Positions 54,668-64,000 of a stretch of 64,000 nucleotides of DNA are shown here, in pieces. Every line of letters begins with the position of its first letter. The first letter of the stretch is position 1. Position numbers and translations under genes: made by a program. Source of the DNA: Sordaria brevicollis (taxonomy: Eukaryota > Ascomycota > Sordariomycetes > Sordariales > Sordariaceae). The DNA lies in assembly GCA_033439795.1 (NCBI GenBank), contig JAUTDP010000003.1, positions 930,001 to 994,000 on the forward strand. The letters are read 5' to 3'. The notes under the pieces were generated by a model that saw only the letters and a list, made by a program, of their open reading frames with translations, had not been told where the DNA came from and did not search any database.

Positions 54668-57566
54668 GTTGGGCGGAAGGATATTCAAGTTGTATATGGG
54701 TGGTATGGGACAAAGAAGAAAGGGGTAGAACGGATGTCTTGCATGAAGCTGTCCTCAGGAAGGGTGTAGTTGAACGACGGGTATTGCTGTCCGCCTAGGA
54801 TATCACCAACTATTGATAGTGGTGAATGTAAATACAAGAGGTGATGATGAGACGAGCTGGTCAAACGAGATGAGATCGAGATCCGGGAGACGTAGGCATG
54901 CCCTTATATACATCTCGAGATCTTGGACCAGCTGCTGTCAGCAGTCAACCAGATGTTCTCTCAAGGATCCCAAGGAAGAAAGGTAAGAGGTCAAAAGCGG
55001 AGTTATTCTCCATTATTCTCATGCATGCCATTGTGGAATCAGCTTCAATAACACATGGTCTTGGTGGATACGCCAGGAGACTACTGTGTAGATCTGGGGA
55101 AGATGGAGAAAACTTCATGAGGCAAGGGTAAGGCTCAGGGATTCGAACAAATGAGAAACAAAGATTGAGTGTTGCTCGCCCCATTATCTCGGCTTTGTGT
55201 TTGCGAGATCTTCCCCAGTACGAGATACTGTTATCTGTTCGCCATCTTTCCTCTCGCTATGGAGAAATGGAGAGAAACTCCATTGATTTCCTCAGGGTCC
55301 GATCCGTAACCATGTGGCTGTGTAAGTGGCAGGCCGTTAGCCGACCGTAGCCTATACCGTGTAGGACTCGAACAACCACCACCATTGTTGGATCACGGAT
55401 AAGGTTATCAGTCTAGGCAACTAGTATCATGATGGCAATGCTCTGGCGACTTGGAAAAATTTTCCTTCTTGGAAGCCTCAAAGACATTCGTTTCTGGGTT
55501 GAAAGTCGGAGGCGATTTCCCGGTTGAGCATGTGTCAGGGACGGTTGGCAACATGCCAGGGAAAGACGAAGTAAAGGAAAGTATATCGCTGATCAACAAC
55601 AAGGCCAACCAACCGGGCAATTGTACGTGGTGATATCTGTCGGATCCCAGATGTGATCGGGTCCCAACGGTTATCAAGCGAACCGAGAAGGGTCACGGCC
55701 GCTCGGCCGGTAACGTTGTACGTGCAACTCTTTTAAGACGGTGAGCATTGTATATCACCGACTAGAGATCACGAACGAATGTGAAAGACAATAGATAACG
55801 CGGGTACTGTGTGATAAGTCAGCCAGATACAGGAAGAGGCTCACACAAGCAAATGGATTTGAGGGGCGATCCGTTGCACAAAGAGTTGAATCTCAAGATC
55901 CATTGGATCAGATCGGATAGCCTTATCCGTGCTGGTGGTCTGGTGGCTTATAGGGGTCCAGGGAAAGTCATGAAATGCATTGTCGGGCAACCTGTTACAC
56001 CCGCATATTCGCCATGACCTTTGTCGTACTCGTTCCTGGTTTTCCATATGACCCCCATCATTTCCTTTCAAACAAATGCTTCTCTTGAGGCGGCAAGCGG
56101 TTTGCCCAGCTAGGGATTACCGCCAAGGACACCTCCCTTTGGACGACAGATGCAACGCCGATCCCCATGACGTCAATGTCGGACCAACAACAGCTGGGTC
56201 AGCATAAGAAATGGTAAGAATGCTTGTGAATAGGGCCGAGTGAGAACCACGGCATGAAGAGGGGGTGAGGGGCTCAAATGACAAGAAAACCAAAAATGAG
56301 GGGGGAAGAGGGAAAAAGAAGCATGGCACGAAAGAAACACGCAGAGAATATCAAACGCAGGGACCCGCTTCGCCGGCCAAAGATATCGGAGAGCAGGACA
56401 CCCGGCCGATGATCATGAACCGTTTCGGGACCCGCCCAGGCCGCCATGCCCGTGACCGCCCGGTGACCGGCCGCACCCCACCCAATCCGGTCCTCGTCCG
56501 GTCACACACCGTCTCGGCGCCGGCTGCACAAGCACACCCGGATGCGGCCCCGTCCTGTTTGTGTACCAAAACCCAGCCACTCCGGCGACTTGTGTCCCTG
56601 ATCTTGCCGCCTTGCCTGCCGCGCACGGGTGTGCCACCCGATGCCAGGGCTTGATGGTGTGTATCAAGCATCCCAAGCACCACGGGATGCTGTCACAACC
56701 AACACAGTTTTGATGTTGGCCGCTTACAATGCAGTTGTCAACGCCACAGGGTCCTGCTTGGCTGAACCCTTGGAACCGGTGTGAATAGGATTCACAGACG
56801 ATTTGTGTGAACTGCTTCGTTCTTTCTGATCTGTCTGACAAGCAACAGCAAATTTGTTTAACTTCCTCGCCATTGGTTAGAGCAACTCTCCCATTGTCGA
56901 CTCAGAAGACTTGGGAATGTCCTCCAACTATCATATGTTTGATAGCCCGTCGATCACTGCATTCTGGGGGAAAACAAAGAATCCGGATTAATCTTGACCA
57001 GAGGTGTTGCTGCCTTGATCTAAGCTGCCGGTAGGTAGCAAACATGCGTGATATATAGGCCGCTTTTATGCGTATCGGTCCGGGGTGTTAAAGCTCTTCC
57101 AAGGAATTCCCATCGGATAACGGAATCATCTGGTGATAGTTGTAATCCTCGGGTATGGCGGCATCTCTGTATCAGTTGTGAGGGTCGAAGAGATAGAACC
57201 ATGTCTCAATCAGCAAAAGCCGTTTCCGAAGAGGCCTTTGGAGGAACCCAAGCTGTCGCTCAGGATGTCGATACCCGGCAGTATTGTCTCCCTCAAGCTT
57301 GCCAGAGTCCGTAACATACTCGCCGAGAGAGGAAAACGGCATGATCGACGGTCAAGGATGGCAGTGTCATGAATGTTTTCAGACCCAAGTGAGCCAAGCA
57401 GAAACGATCCGGAACCTTGACAGATCTGCCATCCAGTCCTCCGACCATCACGTTGGTGGCCATCTTCACATTTGCCCTTCTCTCGAAGCTCTCGTGCCTC
57501 CGATAGGTCACTCTCTACTCTCCCGCGCTCAACTGAACGCATCTCACAGCACAGCGCAGCACCGCG
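54668..57566. other. Intergenic region (2.9 kb)
   Basis: Promoter side of the HAD gene followed by sequence without recognisable genes up to the 3' end of the XRCC2-like gene. The frames near 56.3-56.8 kb are Arg/Pro/Gly-rich and open on both strands because of high GC, not because of a gene. Confidence 0.5.
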
Positions 57567-58746
57567 CTAGCCTCGCCCACTCCCACTCTCCGACCCAAAC
57601 ACGAAAGTTCCCCAAGCAGAACTAGCAACCCACCCCGCCTCTTCCACCGCCTTCTCCCTATCTTCTCTCTCCCTCCTAGCCTCTTCCGCACTCTTATTCC
57701 AGAACGTCCAAGGCCCCGCCCCCGTCGCTGTGGTGGGCTCAGCCCTATCCACGCGTAACCAGCCCTGCCAGCCCACTGTTACCGCAACCTGGGCCTGGAT
57801 CAGAGCTGTTGCCGCGGGGTCATTGCTGCTGGTTGTGTTGCTGCTGCTGCCGGAACCGATGACAATGGTACCCCACCACTCCCTTTCTCGACTTTTATGC
57901 GGTCCGTAGAGCATGTACTCTTCTAAACCGGCTGGGTAGGTATGTAGCGGAACCGCAGGTGTAAAATGGCGAGGAGGACGGAGGATATGGACGTGGTCTA
58001 GGTCTGTTGGCTCGAGCGGACGGGTATTGTCGGTGGTACTTGAGCTGGTAGAGCGGAACGGTTGTGTCGCGAGGAGTCGCAAGGGATTAAATCGCCCGTC
58101 AAAGTCCACGATAGCAACGGTCTTGCAGTGTGGAGGCGCGATTAAGGTCGCGACTAGTAGGTAGAGTAGTTCATGATGGCGGCCGGTGATGGAAAGGTTC
58201 GCGGACCCGGTGGCGCGGTAATGGCGCTGGACAAGCTCGTTGAGGAATGGGATTGGGAAGTACCGTGGTTCCGGTTTGGTGGTTCTGTTCGTGGTTGTGG
58301 GCGCGATCAATGGATTTGGGGAAGATGTGGTGACGTCGTGGTCGGGGTCGGTAGCATAGGTAGCATCGTGGAAGTCAGGGTCGGCGAGAGTCGTGAAGTT
58401 TGTGCGAAGCGATGTTAAGAGCTGGTGATGTGATGATAATGGTTAGCCATGATGTTTGGTGCAAAAAGAAAGAAAGAAAAGAAGAATGGAAGAACACCGT
58501 CCCGTCCGGTATCAGCGATAAGGACGAGAGGCGGCAGAATTACGTGATGGCATCTCCTCCATCGAGTTCAATGCGTCGTCCAACACCTGAACAACGAAAA
58601 TTGTAGGAATCGCGATAGCCTCCCAGACAACGATTAACGACCAAAGACGAGTATTTGTGCGCAGACCGTACCTCTTCAAGACTACCCTCCTCAATCTCGC
58701 TCAACAACCGCGCCCCAAGCACCGAAGCGACAGCAGTCCTCTGCAT
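57567..58746 (-). CDS. XRCC2-like RecA-superfamily DNA repair protein
   Basis: A 309-aa protein. Exon 1 is 58746-58672 and exon 2 is 58421-57567; the 250-nt intron runs from GTACGG to a CACCAG acceptor with a GCTAACC branch site and joins in phase 0, giving LLSEIEEGSLEELLTSLR. A tempting middle exon (58586-58544) was left out because it breaks the frame. The P-loop region is SITGRHHELLYLL, where the usual GK[ST] is missing, followed by the Walker B-like strand TVAIVDFDGRFNPLRL. The rest (DHVHILRPPRHF, EEYMLYG, REWWGTIVIG, GWQGWLRVDR and EEAGWVASSAWG) matches what I remember of fungal XRCC2 homologues, which act with RAD51 paralogues in homologous recombination. Identity is moderately sure; ATPase activity is doubtful. 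It is divergent from Som1 across 108 bp. Confidence 0.65.
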
Positions 58747-58854
58747 CTTGAGCCGCCTTCCTCACGAACTGTTACGTTCGATCGTGTCGCATCTTCTCGC
58801 CTCTCCTCGAAAAGCCCCGCACCGGACCGTACAGGAAGTTACCCCGCTGCCACG
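58747..58854. promoter_or_regulatory. Bidirectional promoter between XRCC2-like gene and SOM1
   Basis: Only 108 bp separate the two start codons, so the divergent genes must share upstream sequence, and transcription may start inside the neighbour's leader. No specific factor site was identified. Confidence 0.6.
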
Positions 58855-59394
58855 ATGACGCCGCCCTGTCAAAGCTTCAAAGCCAAAGCTCTGCCCACGC
58901 ACATCCAAGTCGGGCCGGACCACCGCGTTCGCAAGACGGCCGACGGCCGACGAATCGATCTTCTCCGGGATTGCGAGCTCTTCGGGCTTTTGCAGTACGA
59001 TTGCCAGGTGCGCGATCCGGAGTTGCGGGAAAGCCAGATCGAGTGCTGGCCTGTTCAGCGGTTGTTTCGGAGGTACGTATTTTTCGCCGGTTACCGTTGT
59101 CGCATGTTGGGATAAAATCGAGGGGAAACGATGATTGACTGACAATTGGGACAAAACAGATGCCAGGACAAAAATGGGCCTTTTACGGTTGAAACAACAG
59201 CATGGGAGGGCACCGCGTCCGCGGCGGCAGTAGCAGCAGCGGGGGCATCATCGTCATTGGGACCAGCGGCCAAAGCGACATCGGCAAGCAACAAACGCTC
59301 ATTAGTCGAGTTGGAGCATCAACAGCAGCAGGTCGATCATCGCACATGGGGTAGAGAGGATGACAAGGAGGATAGATGGTGGAATAGACGATGA
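58855..59394 (+). CDS. SOM1: Mitochondrial export protein Som1
   Basis: A 150-aa homologue of Som1, a small subunit of the mitochondrial inner-membrane peptidase complex, which in yeast is needed for Imp1-dependent maturation of Cox2 and other intermembrane-space proteins. Exons are 58855-59072 and 59160-59394; the 87-nt intron (GTACGT...AAACAG, branch CTGAC) joins AG to A, producing the diagnostic IECWPVQRLFRRCQ and GPFTVETTAWEG. Conserved Cys residues occur in DCELFGLLQYDCQ, IECWP and RRCQ, consistent with a twin-Cys intermembrane-space protein. The last 60 residues are an Ala/Ser-rich then Gln-rich extension (LEHQQQQVDH) ending WWNRR, probably disordered. No cleavable presequence is obvious. 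Confidence 0.85.
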
Positions 59395-59758
59395 TTCTGT
59401 TTCTAATGATACCCGTTTCTGCCGTTCCTTCTTCTACTCTAAGTCTCACCCGGAGGGCTCCTCTACGTCCTCCAAGTGATTCTGACTGTTCCTGACCTCC
59501 AATTGCGTTGCATCACTCTCTCCGTCATGACCTCCCGTCTATAACATCTTGGCGTCCCCTTTTATTGTATATCACAAAGCTGGAAATGCGAACTGTGTAT
59601 GCCGGCCTGACTCGAATTGCTGGTCTTGTCTATCCGTCTTTATGTGTAGATATACAACAGCGATTCTTCCTTCTCCTCCGTAGGTATCATCACTCCGCGA
59701 TCGGTCGAAGGTCGTCAACGTTCTCCATCATCGTTCGCCCAATTCGTTGTCGATACGT
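59395..59758. other. Convergent 3' gap
   Basis: 364 bp between the 3' ends of SOM1 and COX9; nothing else is seen. Confidence 0.6.
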
Positions 59759-60513
59759 TTAGGCGCCAATGCGGGCAGCGCGCTCCTCCTCGAGCTTCTT
59801 GTAGAAGTTGTCACGGGCGTTGGTGCGGGGAACGTGGTAGCCGTACCTATCGGATGGATGGGTTAGATATCGGTCTCGGTCCAAGGGAATGTGAAGGTAT
59901 TCGAGATCGATCGTAGGTTCGGGCGCAAGTAAGGTAAAGCATGTGTTCATCGAGGAGGTGTGTCGTACCAGTAGGCGTTGGCCATGACGAAGCCGAGACC
60001 TAGACAGCAATGGTCAGCTAACAAAGTTCAAGCTTATAGATAGGTAGGTAGGTCGGCAAGGAGGTAGCTTCCGGAGGGTCGGTATGGCGGGGCGAGAGAG
60101 CTTCTAGGCCGTGAATCGTGGGCAATCCCAGCTGTCGCGTGCAACCGTGATTCACGGCCCACCGACCGGCCGAAGCTTAAGCTCTTCTTCCCGCCCGTTG
60201 CCCGTCCCGCCTTCCGTCCCCTCCAAACCAAACCTCCGTCGCAGGAATTCCAAGACTCACCGAGGGAGATGCCAAGGTCGAGCATGAGGCCCCTGCGGAG
60301 CATCTGCAAACCCAAAAATCGTCAAGTCAGCCCTTCCTATTCCTCCAAAAGCTTTCCAGGTCGTCCAATCGCTGTCGCTGCGTCATTGCGCAATGCCGTC
60401 ATCCTTTCCAATCCATGCTGCGCTGCCATTGAATAGTATCGTCCTCCTCTTGCGCGCGGGGCTTCGGGAAATCAACGTACGCCGGTGATGGGTCTGATGG
60501 TGGTGGCGGCCAT
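59759..60513 (-). CDS. COX9: Cytochrome c oxidase subunit VIIa (Cox9)
   Basis: A 64-aa nuclear-encoded subunit of mitochondrial complex IV. Four exons: 60513-60481, 60303-60261, 59999-59969 and 59846-59759, each bounded by GT-AG (GTACGT, GTGAGT and GTACGA donors) and all in frame. The protein starts MAATTIRPITGMLRRG, has a single transmembrane helix (LMLDLGISLGLGFVMANAYWYGY, split here by introns) and ends with a charged tail (NARDNFYKKLEEERAARIGA). Length, single helix and the RPITG and Y-W-G landmarks match Cox9 of yeast and other fungi, which sits in the inner membrane and aids oxidase assembly. The short exons make it easy to miss in unspliced translation. Confidence 0.9.
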
Positions 60514-63500
60514 TGTGACGAGTGGGTTGGTGGTTTTCGTGGGGTTCGAAAGGGGATCGGGGTTGCGTTGCGCGGTTTGACGGCTTGGACTTCGCTTTCA
60601 AAATGGAGCTTCAAGATTCGTTACGAATGGATGACCTGAGGTTCGTTGCCGAGAGCTGCAAGCTTCCCGTCACGTGACGCAAGCTGCTGGAAGCTCGAGC
60701 AGAAGCCGGCAACTGCGGGTTTTCGGCAAATCTTGGAGCGCGGACCTCTTTGGAACGTGGGCTTACGTAAGGCAGGGAGCAACACACCTTAGAGGTAAGG
60801 TTATCGGTGCTATCGATACGAAAGATAAACTTTTCGGCGATGACGTCTTTGCCAATTCTCACGATTTCTGGTCAACACTGCTTGTCGCGACAATGAGATC
60901 TGGTCGTTCGAGGACTGACAAGTCTTGGGTGGGGCTCTGAGTAATTCAGTACGAGTCCTTTGCAATAATGTAGTATCAAGATTTTGGCATTCATTTATCA
61001 CCAAGCTAGGCTCATGATGTCCTTGAGACCTGTGTTTCTGCGGTCATGATCCTTTTGAGTTTGCCATGAGTTAGTTACCTTCGACAGATGGACTGCTCTA
61101 CGCTCTGAGCTACTTTGAGGCTAAATATCAATGGAGAAAGTTCGCTGATAAGCCTTCTCCAGCGATAGTGCTTGGCTACAAGTCTTCATGATGTCCAGCC
61201 ATGTCGTCTACAGAGCATGCCCGTCGTCGGCCAATTTTTTCCATCAAATTCTGCCCATATCTCGTACAACCTATCTGGCTTTTGATGTTGAGGCTGAAAA
61301 TGTGAAACATCCTAGACTCGTGAATCGTGGTCTTTTGTTAAACAGACGACAAGCCTATGTCTGAGAGGGGATCGAATTCAAACCAGAGATCGAGCTGAGG
61401 CCAAGCGGTAAGCACAACGGGCATCTGCATGTACCTTTCGGCAATATGAGATCGACGGATGATGATTTGCGGACTGTTGGGATATTCAAGAAGTGCCGTT
61501 ATTACTGACTGACAACTTCAACGTTGTTGTCTCGGGTGAACGCTTTGAGATTCAAACACGACAGCAGAGCCTGGAAATTCCACCGTTCCTTGTAATATGC
61601 GTCATGTTAGCAGTTAATTCGCGTTAAGTTTTGCCATTTTCCAAGCCCATGAAGCTTGATGCTTGTATTCGGGTTGGTTTGACTTTCAGAGCTTTGAAGA
61701 CTTACAAAGACTGCAGGATATGTATGTTGTCTATGGTAAATGATAGTGGTCAGTGCACTAACCCCGCAATAAGTTTCAGGCCTCTTCGATTTTTCATGAC
61801 CCAACAACTTCTCTTTCTTGTTGATTTTGTTCAATCACCTCTTCTGGTCTCAAGTCATGAATACTGATCGTGGCTCTCCAAGCTCACCGCTCCTCAAAAG
61901 AGCCAACTCTGAGGAGCGATATGATCTGCAAGGGCATTGATCGAGACGGGGCAAACTGCTTCCTCCTGTTTCTTCCTGTAACAAAAATTGTCTTGCCAGG
62001 TGCAAGCAGCCCCGTCAAGCCCGCCGAAACGAGCAAACATTTCAATGCACTCGATCGGAGGAGCAAGCGCCGTCAAGACATTGTGGCGTTGATATCAAAA
62101 AGACACGGCGTTCTCACGTTTTATGTGTTCGCAATTGACAGTCGAGGTCAGTAATGTGGTCGCCGGTTGTGCCGGAGGAGGAGGAGCGCTTCCCTTTCGG
62201 GGAACACGGGGCACACGGGGCCTACGGCCCGGAAGGGAAAGGGTTCCGCCAACGATGCGAACGCCGGACGGGGGTTCGGGCCTCTCAGGGCAGATGAACC
62301 CTGGGCGTTACAGGCGTGTGATGACACTCATGAGAACTGTGGGGGCGGTGATGAGGCTATCCCCGCAACGGTCAAGCGTTGCTATTCATGAAACATGGCT
62401 AAGAAATCTCCGGACCCGCCGTTACATGAAGCGCTCTCCCGTCTGTGAAGCGCTGAAGCTTGTGGGCTGTGAGGAACAACGGCGTCGGACGGTAAACGAC
62501 GGGACGGGAAAGCTTCTCGACGATCTCCAAGCTCAGCGAAGCAATTCGTCGCTTGGAGCCGCCAGTGATATCTCGAGCCAAAGGACTTTCTGGCGCCCAC
62601 TGCAGGATGTGTCGTCACATTCAACCACTGTTGGATGAAGAACAACCGCGAACCCAGAGACTAAAAACCAGGAATGGTGGTTTTTGAGGATCAGATGAGG
62701 TTGAAAAATCCATCCTTGGGTAGATCGTCTGATGCGCGTGTGGTGAAGGGAGAAGTTTATTGGCATGAGTCGGACGGTATTGAGATGAGGAGGGACAGAA
62801 AGATCGACTTGAAGAACTGTTCATCCCCAACCCACCATGGACGAGCAGCATCAAAACTTTTGTGCATCATCCTGCAGACCTGCACGACACTATTGTTTCC
62901 ATCGTGGAGGATGCGGAGCGAGATCTGGTTAGAGTAACACTTTCCGATCACTCCCATTTTCACTCCCACCCTTGCAAAAGAAATATGTAGCTGGTGGTCT
63001 GATACATCTCACACGCACCTAATATAATACCTCACGGAGCAACCCTTCAGCCCCTCCAAATATGGCAACCATGTCACCCAAGTCCAAAACGTGAAGTCTG
63101 GTTGAGTCCCGAAAACCACCCAAACACTATATCCAAAACCTGGTCTATAGCAACGCATCTAAAAACTGGTTCAGGGTCAGCCTTAGGTGAGCCATGATTG
63201 CAAAGATAGATCTCTGCTACCACGCTGTGATGCAATGGCCGCGATTCCCACGACATTCCAACCTTTTCAGACGCGTATCAACAATTCCAGGGACTTGAGA
63301 TGAACTCCATCCTCGAAGCGATCAATCCATCGGCCAAGGTCCAAAGCGTCGCCAACGTCCGAGTACCCACCTCCAAAAGTCTTGGCAGGGGTTTGCTGCA
63401 GAACTGCAGGGATGTGCCCTTGGGGACCCGCTCACTTTTGTGTGGAGGGGATTGAGAAAGATTGGAAGGCATGACCGTTGCTTCCTTTTCTCTCGTCAAC

Positions 63501-64000
63501 ATCCCCTCCATTCCAGGTACCATGACTGCTGCTGCCTTCCTCGTAATCTGCAAGGCACCTTCCCATCCCAGATGAGGCCCAGATGCGCGGGAACATTCCA
63601 TCGTTCAGATGTGACATTCATGTGCGCCTTCCGCGAGCATGCTCCTCACTCAGCAGTGTAAGCCGCGGCATGCCATTGCTCTTGCCAGGAAAACTGACAC
63701 TTGAAGATCGCGGTATTTTGCGCATCACGAAGAAGTTTCGAGGTCTGATCGGACCCGAGCAATAGGCTTTGCCGTCCTATCCCAGAAATGGCAGGAGTGG
63801 CCAGGGTGGATGGGTATGGACCAGTGGTGTACAAGTCAGGAGGCCCTGTCAGTCGATGGCGGAGAATGGGAAGTCAACTCGAACTCGAGACGGAAACCAC
63901 GAGGAGCAAGCCCCATCTTATTCAACCCATCCGTCCTCCCTTGTCGGTATTGTTGAGCTTGGCCCTCTCTTATTATTCGTGCCTTCCCCTCCCTCTTCAT
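60514..64000. other. Gene-poor right end (3.5 kb)
   Basis: After the COX9 promoter I see no gene that can be supported. Short frames on both strands lack domain content. A tRNA-like D-arm around 61089-61118 (minus strand) and a T-arm-like stretch near 61365-61385 do not form complete tRNAs. Confidence 0.5.

Noticed and set aside
56265..56841. Arg/Pro-rich frames on both strands
   Set aside because: A GC-rich stretch opens several frames at once; none has recognisable content.
58544..58586. Possible middle exon of the XRCC2-like gene
   Set aside because: It has plausible splice signals and sequence (VLDDALNSMEEM), but including it shifts the downstream frame; skipping it joins exons 1 and 2 in phase.
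61089..61118. tRNA-like D-arm on the minus strand
   Set aside because: A GCTC/GAGC D-arm is present, but no matching acceptor stem, anticodon arm or T-arm follows in the right order; the T-arm-like stretch near 61365-61385 is on the wrong side.
1..64000. CRISPR arrays, rRNA genes, LTR retrotransposons or viral insertions
   Set aside because: No regularly spaced repeats, no rRNA-like sequence, and no reverse transcriptase, gag or viral replicase motifs were seen on either strand.

Overview
The window looks like nuclear DNA of a filamentous ascomycete (Pezizomycotina, most likely Sordariomycetes). Support: short GT-AG introns of about 50-110 nt with CTRAC-type branch sites, two HET-domain genes, an Ayg1-type hydrolase, a fungal rhodopsin-domain membrane protein, a GH125 mannosidase, Som1 and Cox9 homologues, an intronless tRNA-Val, and wide gene-poor intergenic stretches. 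There are no operons. About twenty genes are supported; coordinates for spliced genes span all exons and the exon limits are in the evidence text.

Layout. 1-1881: gene-poor, with a 49-nt T run and a small repeat family. 1882-8448: a HET-domain gene split by an intact 4456-bp transposon (3843-8298). The element has 56-bp terminal inverted repeats (55/56 identical), a DD34E Tc1/mariner-superfamily transposase on the minus strand and a convergent 911-aa accessory gene on the plus strand. 9251-9529: a MITE-like inverted-repeat element. 10123-12009: a Ser/Thr/Pro-rich single-pass membrane protein. 13468-14644: an unresolved or decayed membrane-protein locus. 16069-18999: a membrane-anchored tandem amidohydrolase-like protein. 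19315-19388: tRNA-Val(AAC). 20110-22204: amino acid permease. 26043-27634: rhodopsin-domain protein. 31204-32545: F-box protein. 33437-34328: an unknown protein ending in a polybasic tract and CaaX box. 36344-38815: a second, intact HET gene. 39223-40169: an unknown five-exon gene. 43258-44433 (methyltransferase) and 44764-46203 (Ayg1-like hydrolase) converge. 48710-50282: a second S/T/P-rich membrane protein, paralogous in its tail to the 10-12 kb gene. 50590-52230: GH125 mannosidase. 53108-54667: HAD hydrolase of the CECR5 type. 57567-60513: an XRCC2-like gene divergent from Som1, which converges on COX9. 60514-64000: no gene seen.

Themes. The HET genes belong to the non-self recognition repertoire, and one has been broken by a transposon. 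Som1 and Cox9 both concern cytochrome oxidase in the mitochondrial inner membrane. The two S/T/P-rich proteins look like cell-surface sensors or anchors sharing a cytoplasmic motif. The most novel item is the two-gene DD34E transposon with its uncharacterised accessory protein.
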